This document shows, one piece after another, positions 27,689 to 36,654 of a DNA stretch of 64,000 nt. A model generated the notes under the pieces. That model was not told the DNA's origin. It did no database searches and saw only the letters and a program-made list of their open reading frames with translations. The first letter of the stretch is position 1. Each line of letters starts with the position of its first letter. This DNA comes from Vibrio mediterranei. Its GTDB lineage: Bacteria > Pseudomonadota > Gammaproteobacteria > Enterobacterales > Vibrionaceae. Made by a program: the position numbers and the translations under genes. The DNA lies in assembly GCF_900088415.1 (NCBI RefSeq), contig NZ_FLLQ01000001.1, forward strand, positions 310,001-374,000, written 5' to 3'.

Positions 27689-27850
27689 ATGTCGACGCAA
27701 CAGTTTGAACAGCTAAGAGAACAACTAAAATTGCTCTCTCCCCAGCAATTGAAAGCGCTACAAGGTGAGATATCCAACCAGCTTTCCCCGAGTGCTGCAA
27801 GCCTACTTAGTGAAGAAGAAATGAGCGCTCTAACGCAACTATTCCAGTAA
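27689..27850 (+). CDS. Small hypothetical protein, 53 aa
   Basis: The start is the ATG at 27689, preceded by AAAGG at good spacing; the upstream in-frame ATGs lack one. The product is a Gln/Leu/Ser-rich, acidic, helical peptide (QFEQLREQLKLLSPQQLKAL, then LLSEEEMSALTQLFQ) without signal or membrane segment. Its pattern of helix-break-helix looks like a real small folded protein. I recognise no family. Confidence 0.65.
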   Translation: MSTQQFEQLREQLKLLSPQQLKALQGEISNQLSPSAASLLSEEEMSALTQLFQ

Positions 27851-28011
27851 ATACCAATCGTTGTATTGTTTCAAAGTATTGCATTTTCTCTCAGTAACCC
27901 ATTGGATTCACGTGGCAAAGTAATAAGATGTCACATAACCGCACTGGAACTCCTTGTATCTGAGTGTTAGGTGGGTAGAATTCCCTTCCAAACTGTTTTA
28001 CTAAGATCCGC

Positions 28012-29271
28012 ATGCCAAAAGTTAACCTTCACAAACGTGATTACCTCACTAGTATTGATAAAGACCTCACTTTGACTGAGTTCGATGCCAAGTTATCGCC
28101 TAAGCAACATACACCTTCTCGAAAAGTGAATCGCAGCCCTTATCTAACTGCTCGTAATGTTGATTACCGTTGGGGAATTCTTGATAACTCAGAAGCTAAA
28201 TCACAATTACTCGACGTCCATACCGAATCCCAAATGGATAGCTATGCTAAAAATATCGAGTTTTTCATAGGCACTCTAAAAATGCCTATTGGTACAGCGG
28301 GGCCTCTACGGGTCAATGGGTTATTTGCACAGGGCGACTACCAAATCCCATTAGCAACAACAGAAGCCGCTCTCGTCGCTTCTTACAACCGAGGTGCCAA
28401 TCTTATTACTGCTTGCGGCGGTGCTAGCGCTATGTTGCTTAATGAAGGCGTAACGCGCACCCCTGGTTTCGCCTTCAAGTCGTTAATTGAAGCCGGAAAG
28501 TTTGTGGCTTGGTTAGTAACACAGTTTGACCACTTTAAACAATTGGCTGAATCTACAACATCACACGGAAAGTTAAGCGATATCAACGTCAATATCGAAG
28601 GTAATCATGTTTATCTGGTATTTGAGTATTTGACAGGAGACGCTTCAGGTCAGAATATGGTGACCATAGCAACCAACGTTGTATTTGATTACATCCTGAC
28701 GCATACCCCTATCAAGCCTGAATATGCGTTTCTCGACGGTAACTTATCCGGTGATAAAAAAGCTAACTCTCAAACTTTACGTAGCGTTAGAGGCAAGAAA
28801 GTCACTGCTGAAGTTCTAATTCCAGCAAGGTTAGTCGAGAAATACCTTCACACCACCCCAAAGAAAATGGCTCAGTTTGGTCAGATGACCACAGTTGGCG
28901 GAGCGCTCAGTGGTACGATAGGTATCAACGCACATTATGCTAATGCGTTAGCAGCACTCTATATCGCTTGTGGGCAAGATGCTGCTTGCGTTGCAGAATC
29001 GGCTATTGGTATGACGCGCATGGAGGTCACTGATGCAGGTGAGTTGTATGCAAGCGTCACCCTCCCAAACTTAATGGTAGGTACTGTTGGAGGCGGCACA
29101 AGCTTACCGAGTCAAAAAGCCTGCTTAGACTTGCTAGGTTTACATGGAACCGGTAACTCCCAAGCCTTGGCAGAAGTAGCAGCGAGCCTTTGTTTGGCGG
29201 GTGAGCTTTCAATTGTTGGCGCATTTTGTGCTGGCCACTTCTCAAATGCTCATCACAAGCTAGCTCGTTAG
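28012..29271 (+). CDS. mvaA: Hydroxymethylglutaryl-CoA reductase
   Basis: The 419-residue enzyme converts HMG-CoA to mevalonate using NAD(P)H. Diagnostic motifs are present: the substrate-loop region MPIGTAGPLRVNG, the ATTEAALVAS Glu, GDASGQNMVT (cofactor site), GTIGINAHYANALAA, and LPNLMVGTVGGGTSLPSQ. The C-terminal catalytic His is in FSNAHHKLAR. GDASGQNMVT stands where most have DAMGMNM. Vibrios use a mevalonate route only in part, so the physiological use is unclear; no other mevalonate gene is adjacent. Confidence 0.94.
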   Translation: MPKVNLHKRDYLTSIDKDLTLTEFDAKLSPKQHTPSRKVNRSPYLTARNVDYRWGILDNSEAKSQLLDVHTESQMDSYAKNIEFFIGTLKMPIGTAGPLRVNGLFAQGDYQIPLATTEAALVASYNRGANLITACGGASAMLLNEGVTRTPGFAFKSLIEAGKFVAWLVTQFDHFKQLAESTTSHGKLSDINVNIEGNHVYLVFEYLTGDASGQNMVTIATNVVFDYILTHTPIKPEYAFLDGNLSGDKKANSQTLRSVRGKKVTAEVLIPARLVEKYLHTTPKKMAQFGQMTTVGGALSGTIGINAHYANALAALYIACGQDAACVAESAIGMTRMEVTDAGELYASVTLPNLMVGTVGGGTSLPSQKACLDLLGLHGTGNSQALAEVAASLCLAGELSIVGAFCAGHFSNAHHKLAR

Positions 29272-29292
29272 TTCAATCAAACGATTAAAAGC

Positions 29293-29319
29293 AGGGAAGC
29301 GAATTTCGCTTCCCTTTTT
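29293..29319. terminator. Bidirectional terminator between mvaA and luxQ
   Basis: Perfect 11-bp stem AGGGAAGCGAA / TTCGCTTCCCT with a one-base centre, followed by TTTT. It lies between the two convergent genes. Confidence 0.9.
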
Positions 29320-29320
29320 G

Positions 29321-31914
29321 TTACTTCTCTGCAGCCTGTTGTGGCCCTAGCTGATAGTGATATTTCTTGAAATGTCGGAGTGCTTCGTACAGCGATTTCT
29401 CTTTGATCGGTTTCACAATGACAAAATCTGCCCCAGCAGCGAAGAAGGCTTGTCGGGTTGAATCTAAGTTATCCGCGGTACAAGCAAAGATAGGTACTTT
29501 TTGATTTATCGTATTTCGAATTCGCTTAGTCACTTCAATACCTGATACAGAAGGCAACTGGTTGTCCATTAAGATCAACTCAAATGACATCGTATTTAGA
29601 ATCTCTAGCGCTTCCTGTCCATCTTTAGCCCAAATCACATTCATGCCGTACTTTTCACAGAAGGCTTTGGCAATAAAGGCATTGGTATGATTATCTTCTA
29701 CCAGTAACACGTTCACTATTTCAGAAAACAAACTAAAATCGATAACGGTTTCTTCAACACTTTGCTCTGCTTGTCCTATTGCCGTTTCTACCGGTAGCCT
29801 AACTTCGAATCTAGTCCCGCGACCTACCTCACTACTGACATTGATTTGGCCATCAAAAATAGTTACTAGGTTTTTAACAATCGCTAACCCAAGACCACTA
29901 CCGCCATACTCACGTGTCAACGTTGCTTCCGATTGAACAAATGGGTCAAAGATCTGCTGAATTTGATCGCTTAGGATACCAATACCAGTGTCTTCAACAT
30001 GGATGGTTAACCAATTTGTTTTGCTCGATTCGGCTGTTTTAAGCGCAAAGCTCACCTTGACGAAACCTTTGTGGGTAAACTTGATCGCGTTACTAACCAG
30101 ATTAAACAAAATCTGATTCAATCGGACTTGGTCTGTGTTTAACGCTGTATTTGCACTCAAACTATTTTGGATAACGAGCTCAATATTCTTATGATCGCAA
30201 AGCGGCTTATAAATCCCCTCAATCGCAGTAATCACTTCTTTGAACTTGAAGTTATGCTTTTCAAGTTTAAAACTACCATTTTCAATTTTAGAGAAATCTA
30301 AAATATCGTTCAGTACTGCCAGTAGGTGTTCGCCACTGTTACAAAGCACTTCAATCTGCTCTTGATATTGTCCATCATCACCCCCTTGCTTAAGGAGCTG
30401 CGAAATACCTAAGATTCCATTCAATGGTGTACGAATTTCGTGACTCATTTTCGCCAAAAAGTCAGTTCTGGCCTTAGCAGACCACTCAGCCTCTTTACGG
30501 GCTTTGATACTTTGTTTTTCCGCCTCTACCAATTTGGTAATGTCTTGTCCTTGTGAAAGTACCAGTGTACTGTCATCTCTAGTCTGAATCGCTGATAGAC
30601 TCCATCGATATACTTTTTCTCCGATAGGGACATCAATACCTGTTAATGTTGCCCCCATACTCGCCTTCATGACAAGTGGGGTCATCTCGTTTACAAATGA
30701 AACAAAGCTCTCGCTATTTGACTGATTCAATTCTTCAAACAGCTCTAGTGATTTTTTTGCTGCTGGGTTAATTTGTAGAATCGTAGCTTTCTCAGTCCAA
30801 ACAATAATTGGAGATAAAGAAAAATTGAATAGATCTTGGAACAGTTTTTCCTGTTCTGACAAGCGTTCAAATGTGTTGCTTAGTGTATTACCAATATGAT
30901 TGAACTCATGGATACTTGAACCAGCGAACCTCTGAACACGCTCTTTGTTTACAGCAACCTTGGTGTAAACCATCAGCTCAGACAACTCTTGAGTCACCTT
31001 TCTATTTAGCCAACGCCTGGTTAAAAAAGATATGGTGGTTATGACGATAAGTGAAAGAAAAATCCAGAACAAATAGCTATTACGCAGTGCCAGAACACTA
31101 GGGTTTCGTTGTACTGAAAAGATACTCAAGACGTCTTGTTTCGTCCCTACCGTTAAGTTTGTTTCAGTGATCAATAATCGGTTTAAATCTGTTTCTCCGC
31201 TATAAATCAAATCAGAAATTGATTTAAGCGTATAATTGTCATCAGGTGAAATAGTCGACGCAATAAATTTATTACCAAAACGCAGAATAACATCATCGCT
31301 ATTGCTGCCACGTAACAAGCTCGCTAACAAACCGGCATTGTCATCAAGAACAACCCCAACAAATAGGAACCCAAGGACTTCCCCAGACTCACTCTGGATG
31401 ATTGGCGTACGTCGAATCAAAGTATGCTTAAGTCCTAACTGGGAATCAGTGACCAATGCGTTCCAATTGCTGTGAATGTCCACTTTATGAAACAACTCAG
31501 TTAGACTTGAGGACTCTAAACCATAGAAAAGCGCGTTACCGTCATCCCAAATTACATCACTTAAATGACTGATAAAACGAAAGTCTGGTGAATGGATTGG
31601 TTCAAGATTGTCTTCCCGCAGAAAAAAATAGTCTAGCGAGCGAGAATCGTGATTGTTAAAAAAGCTCTCAACCGTATCACTTTTAGCATTGCTGTCTTGC
31701 AAAATTTGTAACGAAGCGAGGCGATACTCGAAGAAGTTATGTATTAAGCTACTCGTTTGGCGAGAGGTTCGTTGGACTTCTTCTTGCACAATATCCCGGC
31801 TTAAATGCCAACTTTGAATCAACACGCCAACAGTAAAGATCGTCACTACCCATACAACAGTACGGGTAATAAGAGTGGCGAGTGTTTTATGTTTATTGAA
31901 GTTCGTTAGTGGCA

Positions 31915-31915
<1 letters not shown>
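29321..31915 (-). CDS. luxQ: AI-2 sensor kinase/phosphatase LuxQ
   Basis: The 864-residue hybrid kinase has two membrane segments (about residues 18-36 and 280-297) that enclose the periplasmic sensor domain bound by LuxP. A PAS-like region follows at about 355-460. The HisKA site is His492 (KMSHEIRTPLNG), then an ATPase with EDTGIGI and GGSGLGLAIVK, and a receiver domain with Asp784 (ILMDNQLPS). These numbers agree with what I recall for V. harveyi LuxQ. It passes phosphate to LuxU when AI-2 is scarce. luxP and luxQ overlap by a few bases. Confidence 0.96.
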
Positions 31916-33039
<1,124 letters not shown>

Positions 33040-33093
33040 TTATAGAACAAGTGTATACAACATCGATGTGTTCAGCCAGTCATCTTGCTACTG

Positions 33094-33378
33094 TTATTTT
33101 CGCTCGAAACGGACAGCCTGCTTTACTAGACCTTCTTTCTGCGTTTTCTTGAGCTTCTTAATAGCTATTTCTGTTTTTAGAGCTTCACTTTTGTTTATTT
33201 CGGATTGACTCCACACAAGCTGTAAAGGTCCTTTACCGCGTAGCGCTTTTGCTCCCTTACCCTCTTGGTGTTGTTTAAAGCGCCGCTGCAAATCATTAGT
33301 AATCCCGCAATACAGTGCCGATTGAGACGTTCTAATAAGGTAAACAAACCAGGATGGCTCTTCGTGTTCAACTTCCAT
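33094..33378 (-). CDS. GIY-YIG nuclease-superfamily protein (UPF0213/YhbQ type)
   Basis: The 94-residue single-domain protein shows the GIY-YIG core in order: FVYLIRTSQSALYCGITNDL (the usual GIY is YCG here), the Arg in LQRRFKQHQEG and the Glu in SEALKTEIAIKKL. The basic C-terminus (KLKKTQKEGL) is typical of the UPF0213 group, which may act on RNA or damaged DNA. The target is unknown. It lies just upstream of luxP, but co-transcription is uncertain. Confidence 0.88.
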   Translation of the reverse strand: MEVEHEEPSWFVYLIRTSQSALYCGITNDLQRRFKQHQEGKGAKALRGKGPLQLVWSQSEINKSEALKTEIAIKKLKKTQKEGLVKQAVRFERK

Positions 33379-33406
33379 AACTTAATTTCTAAATACGCTA
33401 AAAAAC

Positions 33407-33431
33407 AAGGGTAGCGATAATTGCTACCCTT
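33407..33431 (-). terminator. Terminator of the yceH gene
   Basis: Stem AAGGGTAGC / GCTACCCTT with a 7-base loop, followed on the minus strand by GTTTTTTAG. Confidence 0.85.
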
Positions 33432-33438
33432 TCTCGCA

Positions 33439-34098
33439 TTACATAAGTGAATTGACCAGCGCCTTTAGCTCACTAAGCTCAGATTTTAAAGATTTAACTT
33501 CTTGCTCTAGAGCTTCGATACGTTCGGTCGTCGGAGTGGAGACGGAAACTGGCCCGGCAGATTGCTGCGCAAACTCCTCAATATCGATTTCACCACTGAA
33601 TAGGTGCATATATCTCGACTCGCGTTTACCGGCTTCTCTTGGGAGCTTAACGACAAGAGCCCCACCTTCGCGACTGCTCATTGCATCTAAAACAGCTTCT
33701 ACCTCTTTAACATCCGTGAACTCACATAAACGGTTAGTTCTAGTACGCAATTCACCCGGAGTTTGAGCGCCTCTCAACAGCAAACAACATACGATACCTT
33801 TTTCCTGAGCACTGAGTTTTAGGTCACCAAATTCGGTGTTACAGAACCTGTGTTGAAATTTCGATACACGGCTATTAAAGCTACTTTCATCGCTCACTAA
33901 ACGGCGAGAAATCAATGCTTGAGCTGCATCTTGAACTTCGGCTTCTGACAAAGATAACACTGGGTCACGATTGCTTTTTTGATTACATGCTGTTGTTAGA
34001 CTATTCAACGTAAGGGGATAGTGATCGGGCGTTGTCACTTCTTTTTCGATAAGGCATCCGATAACACGAGCCTCGACCAAGGAAAGTTCTATATTCAT
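33439..34098 (-). CDS. YceH-family protein (UPF0502, DUF480)
   Basis: The 219-residue protein has the duplicated winged-helix pattern of Yce[21 protein letters not shown] near the start and [19 protein letters not shown] in the middle. The C-terminus is a coiled coil ([20 protein letters not shown]), suggesting oligomers. The family is widespread in gammaproteobacteria and functionally uncharacterised. The start has a good ribosome binding site (AAGGATAT). Confidence 0.9.
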   Translation of the reverse strand: MNIELSLVEARVIGCLIEKEVTTPDHYPLTLNSLTTACNQKSNRDPVLSLSEAEVQDAAQALISRRLVSDESSFNSRVSKFQHRFCNTEFGDLKLSAQEKGIVCCLLLRGAQTPGELRTRTNRLCEFTDVKEVEAVLDAMSSREGGALVVKLPREAGKRESRYMHLFSGEIDIEEFAQQSAGPVSVSTPTTERIEALEQEVKSLKSELSELKALVNSLM

Positions 34099-34148
34099 TG
34101 TTATATCCTTTTATTCGCTTTAAACCTTACAGAAGTAAGCATACGTAC

Positions 34149-34364
34149 CTAGTGTTCAGAAAGAAACGGAACCCTAATGAAATTGCCATCTTGGTCGACC
34201 ATCACAACCTTACTGCGGTTGAGCTCAACTTCCGTCACTTCCAGTCGAGAACGCTCATTGATATAAGCTCCCTTCAGTTTCCTTGACGGCGAAACTTGAG
34301 GTTCCTCTTGATTGATCACTATGTCACTTTTGAATTCAGGAAGTGTTTTTGAGTGAGGTAACAT
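34149..34364 (-). CDS. Small hypothetical protein, 71 aa
   Basis: I choose the ATG at 34364. The frame starts at 34388, but the promoter-like TTGAGT-N18-TATGAT at 34400-34429 would put the transcript start only about four bases before that codon. The product is charged and soluble (LKGAYINERSRLEVTEVELN, then RSKVVMVDQDGNFIRVPFL), with a beta-rich C-terminal half. No family is recognised. It may share a transcript with yceH, 50 bases downstream. Confidence 0.6.
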   Translation of the reverse strand: MLPHSKTLPEFKSDIVINQEEPQVSPSRKLKGAYINERSRLEVTEVELNRSKVVMVDQDGNFIRVPFLSEH

Positions 34365-34399
34365 GGTTTTCTTTAAATTGACAAACATTGGGTTCGGAA

Positions 34400-34429
34400 A
34401 TCATAGCGCTAAGTGAGCTATTAACTCAA
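34400..34429 (-). promoter_or_regulatory. Sigma70-type promoter for the 71-aa gene
   Basis: TTGAGT and TATGAT separated by 18 bases on the minus strand, matching the consensus at nine of twelve positions. Confidence 0.5.
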
Positions 34430-34554
34430 TTGTTTCTTTCTTGAGTGATGACATTATGAGCAATAGACCGTCAGTATTGATCTAAGGGCTGTTATATCGA
34501 GTTTTGTTATGCTTTAATCAAGCTAGATTTTGACAATAATTTAGGAAAGGACTT

Positions 34555-34872
34555 ATGAGTAGCGTATTCGAGATCGTTGCACAAGCACGTCGTAAGAACA
34601 AACTAAAACGCGAGCTTCTAGATAACGAGAAAAAAGTTCGTGATAACCGTAAACGTGTAGACTTGCTAGAAAACTTGATGGACTATATCAAGCCTGAAAT
34701 GACTCACGATGAAATCGTCACCATCATCAAAAATATGAAAGCAGACTACGAAGATCGTGTTGATGACCACATCATCAAGAGCGCCGAGATTTCAAAAGCT
34801 CGTCGTGATATCAGCCGTCGTATTCGCGAACTGACTGAAGAAGACAAGCAAATGGTTCAAGGTAAGAAGTAA
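34555..34872 (+). CDS. DUF496/UPF0265 family protein (YeeX-like)
   Basis: The 105-residue, strongly charged, fully helical protein is very close to E. coli YeeX. Shared stretches include [28 protein letters not shown] and [20 protein letters not shown]. Two long helices suggest a coiled-coil dimer. The function is unknown. It is a single gene with a strong terminator and a good ribosome binding site (AGGAAAGG). Confidence 0.93.
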   Translation: MSSVFEIVAQARRKNKLKRELLDNEKKVRDNRKRVDLLENLMDYIKPEMTHDEIVTIIKNMKADYEDRVDDHIIKSAEISKARRDISRRIRELTEEDKQMVQGKK

Positions 34873-34890
34873 TCGCCTAACCGGATTTAT

Positions 34891-34920
34891 AAGCCCGCTT
34901 TTAAAGCGGGCTTTTTTTTT
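34891..34920 (+). terminator. Terminator of the DUF496 gene
   Basis: Stem AAGCCCGCTTT / AAAGCGGGCTT followed by nine T; one of the strongest terminators in the window. Confidence 0.95.
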
Positions 34921-35148
34921 AACATTTTACTCAACAAAAACCGTTCTTCGTAACTAAGGTCAGCCAAAAAAACGTTTGCGTAATCGCTAACCCTCTCCGA
35001 ACACAAAAGTGAGGCTTCCATCACAGAACTCTGGCTGATATAGTGCACCCGAATTAGCAACACCGTTCGAGGCAAGGAGCTTCCTCGTAAATCTCATGAT
35101 GAGAAGAATAGGTACCAGACTCACTGGCAAGATTTAGAGGAGCACATT

Positions 35149-35394
35149 ATGGACATTAATATGGTTGAGTTATTGGGTTATGCAGCATCAATTATGGTGG
35201 CTATCTCATTAACGATGAAGGATATCGTAAAGCTACGAGTGTTGAACTTTATCGGCTGTGCATTATTTACAGCTTATGGGCTGGCTATTGATTCTATGCC
35301 AGTTGTTATCACCAACGGCTTTATAGCTTGCGTCAACGTTTACTTTCTAATCAAGATGCAACAAGAAAAGCGTGTTGTAAGCTCTAACGCTTAG
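35149..35394 (+). CDS. Small inner-membrane protein, YgjV/SemiSWEET-like
   Basis: The 81-residue protein has three hydrophobic segments (about residues 6-21, 31-46 and 51-69) separated by short loops. The pattern LGYAASIMVAISLTMKDIVK followed by LRVLNFIGCALFTAYGLAI matches the triple-helix bundle of PQ-loop/SemiSWEET and YgjV proteins. If so it would work as a dimer moving a small solute. This is a fold-level guess. The start has AGAGGAGC upstream. Confidence 0.75.
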   Translation: MDINMVELLGYAASIMVAISLTMKDIVKLRVLNFIGCALFTAYGLAIDSMPVVITNGFIACVNVYFLIKMQQEKRVVSSNA

Positions 35395-35410
35395 TACAAA
35401 CAGAATTCGA

Positions 35411-35440
35411 AAAAAGCCTCACTAGATGAGGCTTTTTTTA
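35411..35440. terminator. Bidirectional terminator after the YgjV-like gene
   Basis: Stem AGCCTCA / TGAGGCT with A-run before and T-run after; it also lies just past the stop of the small leftward gene at 35459-35578. Confidence 0.9.
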
Positions 35441-35458
35441 TACGTAATGGTTTCTTGC

Positions 35459-35578
35459 TTAAAGTCCAAACCAACGGCTGAACCACGTTATTTCACCGTA
35501 AGCAACCAGATCAAAAATTGTCAAAAACACAGCAGTAATAATCGCTAATTTCACCAGTTTATAAGCGATGAGCATCAT
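35459..35578 (-). CDS. Very small membrane protein, 39 aa
   Basis: The product begins MMLIAYKLVKLAIITAVFLT and ends IFDLVAYGEITWFSRWFGL. One hydrophobic helix spans about residues 11-27, and an aromatic/basic amphipathic end follows (WFSRWFGL). AAAGGG lies about 11 bases before the first ATG, and the terminator at 35411-35440 follows the stop by 18 bases. Single-helix proteins of this size often bind and tune larger membrane complexes. No known partner or family is recognised; the gene is too short for most automated calls. Confidence 0.62.
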   Translation of the reverse strand: MMLIAYKLVKLAIITAVFLTIFDLVAYGEITWFSRWFGL

Positions 35579-35665
35579 ACCAAGTTTACCCTTTGTATTT
35601 GAAAGTCTGAAAGATTTTACTTCCTTCTCGATGAATCACAAGTGATGTTGTTTTCACTTAGCTTT

Positions 35666-36244
35666 TTATGCGGGCCGGCAAGTCCAAGCATTACGTATTA
35701 ATCCACTTTTCAACAAGGCCTCCGCTTCGAGAGCATTGCAATTAAGCCAATCTGAAACCGATTCAGCCGCAAGCAGCGCTGGCATACGGTGATGATAGCG
35801 TAGATACTCCTGTGTCGGTGCAGTGGTGAGTGTGATAACCCGCGTCGACTCCGGATAACCAATAGCTGCCATATACAAAGGCGACTTATCTGCTGCATAA
35901 AATAAATACTTGGTTTTGTTTTCAGTGGACGAGGTTCCTTGACTCCATTCATACCAACCAAAGCATGGTACAACGACCCTATGTAAAGCAAAAGCTTGTT
36001 GAAAAGTCGGTTTAATAGATACCGTTTCAGCTTGAGCATTAATAATCAACTTACTACTCCAGCTTGTTCGGAGCCCCCAACCAAGTGGACACTGAAATAA
36101 TTCTTGTTCGGGAGACGCAACAATGCATTGAAGCCCTCCGCTCGGCCGAATGTCTAGATTGGGAGCGGCATAAAAAGCAATGCCAAGTTGACGTGATACA
36201 AATTGGCTAAATGGATCATCGATAATGTTAAGTCGACCGCACAT
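35666..36244 (-). CDS. SRAP-domain protein (YedK/HMCES family)
   Basis: The 192-residue protein has the catalytic Cys2 (MCGRLN), the Asn region INAQAET, the Glu in FGWYEW and the His in RYHHRMPALL. These residues make the thiazolidine crosslink to abasic sites in single-stranded DNA that shields them. INAQAET has Gln where most members have Arg. It is a stand-alone gene; the SOS link is known for the family, but I see no clear LexA box just upstream. Confidence 0.92.
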   Translation of the reverse strand: MCGRLNIIDDPFSQFVSRQLGIAFYAAPNLDIRPSGGLQCIVASPEQELFQCPLGWGLRTSWSSKLIINAQAETVSIKPTFQQAFALHRVVVPCFGWYEWSQGTSSTENKTKYLFYAADKSPLYMAAIGYPESTRVITLTTAPTQEYLRYHHRMPALLAAESVSDWLNCNALEAEALLKSGLIRNAWTCRPA

Positions 36245-36302
36245 AGTAAAACTAAACCAGTTTTTTTTGATAATTATAGAGGATCACGTGCGATTTCTCT
36301 TG

Positions 36303-36388
36303 ACGACGCAAGCCTTGGCTCTTAGTTTTGTTTACGGAACGCCTTTGCTTGCGCGTCTGGAACGGCCGAGATTAAGCAGTTCTCGGCC
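36303..36388. other. Structured intergenic stretch, possible small RNA
   Basis: Two inverted repeats lie side by side in a region without convincing coding. The first is imperfect (ACGCAAGC near 36306-36313 with GCTTGCGCGT at 36347-36356). The second is perfect: GGCCGAGA at 36364-36371 with TCTCGGCC at 36381-36388. Neither has a T-run on the plus strand. A stable structure without coding may mark a small RNA or a long leader; there is no direct evidence of transcription. Confidence 0.3.
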
Positions 36389-36422
36389 AACCCCTTTCTT
36401 ATCAGCATCTAAGATAAAAAAT

Positions 36423-36460
36423 ATCAAAAAAAAAAAGAAGCCAGCTCGTTTGAGCTGGCT
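36423..36460 (-). terminator. Terminator after the 31-aa membrane protein gene
   Basis: Stem AGCCAGCTC / GAGCTGGCT with a 4-base loop; on the minus strand it runs into TTC and a run of eleven T. It begins 15 bases past the stop codon of the 31-aa gene. Confidence 0.92.
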
Positions 36461-36475
36461 AAAGTGCAGTGTGGG

Positions 36476-36571
36476 CTAAATTGCCCCTCCTGGTATAAAG
36501 TAGACTAGTAGCGACCATGCGCCTATCCAACTCAGTACCACAAGCGTATCAATCCAATCTCTGTTCCACAT
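36476..36571 (-). CDS. Very small membrane protein, 31 aa
   Basis: The ORF encodes MWNRDWIDTLVVLSWIGAWS followed by LLVYFIPGGAI. A perfect GGAGG lies five bases before the ATG and a strong terminator begins 15 bases after the stop, so it looks like a complete gene despite its size. One hydrophobic helix (about residues 9-26) follows a short Trp/Arg/Asp N-terminus, and a PGG motif ends the helix. Size and shape recall small subunits of respiratory oxidases such as CydX or CcoM, but the sequence is not one I recognise. The next gene upstream on this strand is the metallophosphatase. Confidence 0.72.
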   Translation of the reverse strand: MWNRDWIDTLVVLSWIGAWSLLVYFIPGGAI

Positions 36572-36654
36572 GGTTCCTCCAGTGAATGTGGCGCAATCTG
36601 TTTCGATAGACTGCAACCGTCAAGATCAGTTCAATAAAAGCAATTTACGTTCCA

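Noticed and set aside
34887..35075. Leftward 62-codon reading frame next to the DUF496 gene
   Set aside because: Its end lies inside the DUF496 terminator, it has no ribosome binding site, and the peptide looks random.
36225..36479. Rightward 84-codon frame in the gap after the SRAP gene
   Set aside because: It runs through the poly-A part of a terminator (Lys run) and opposite a better small gene; no start signal.
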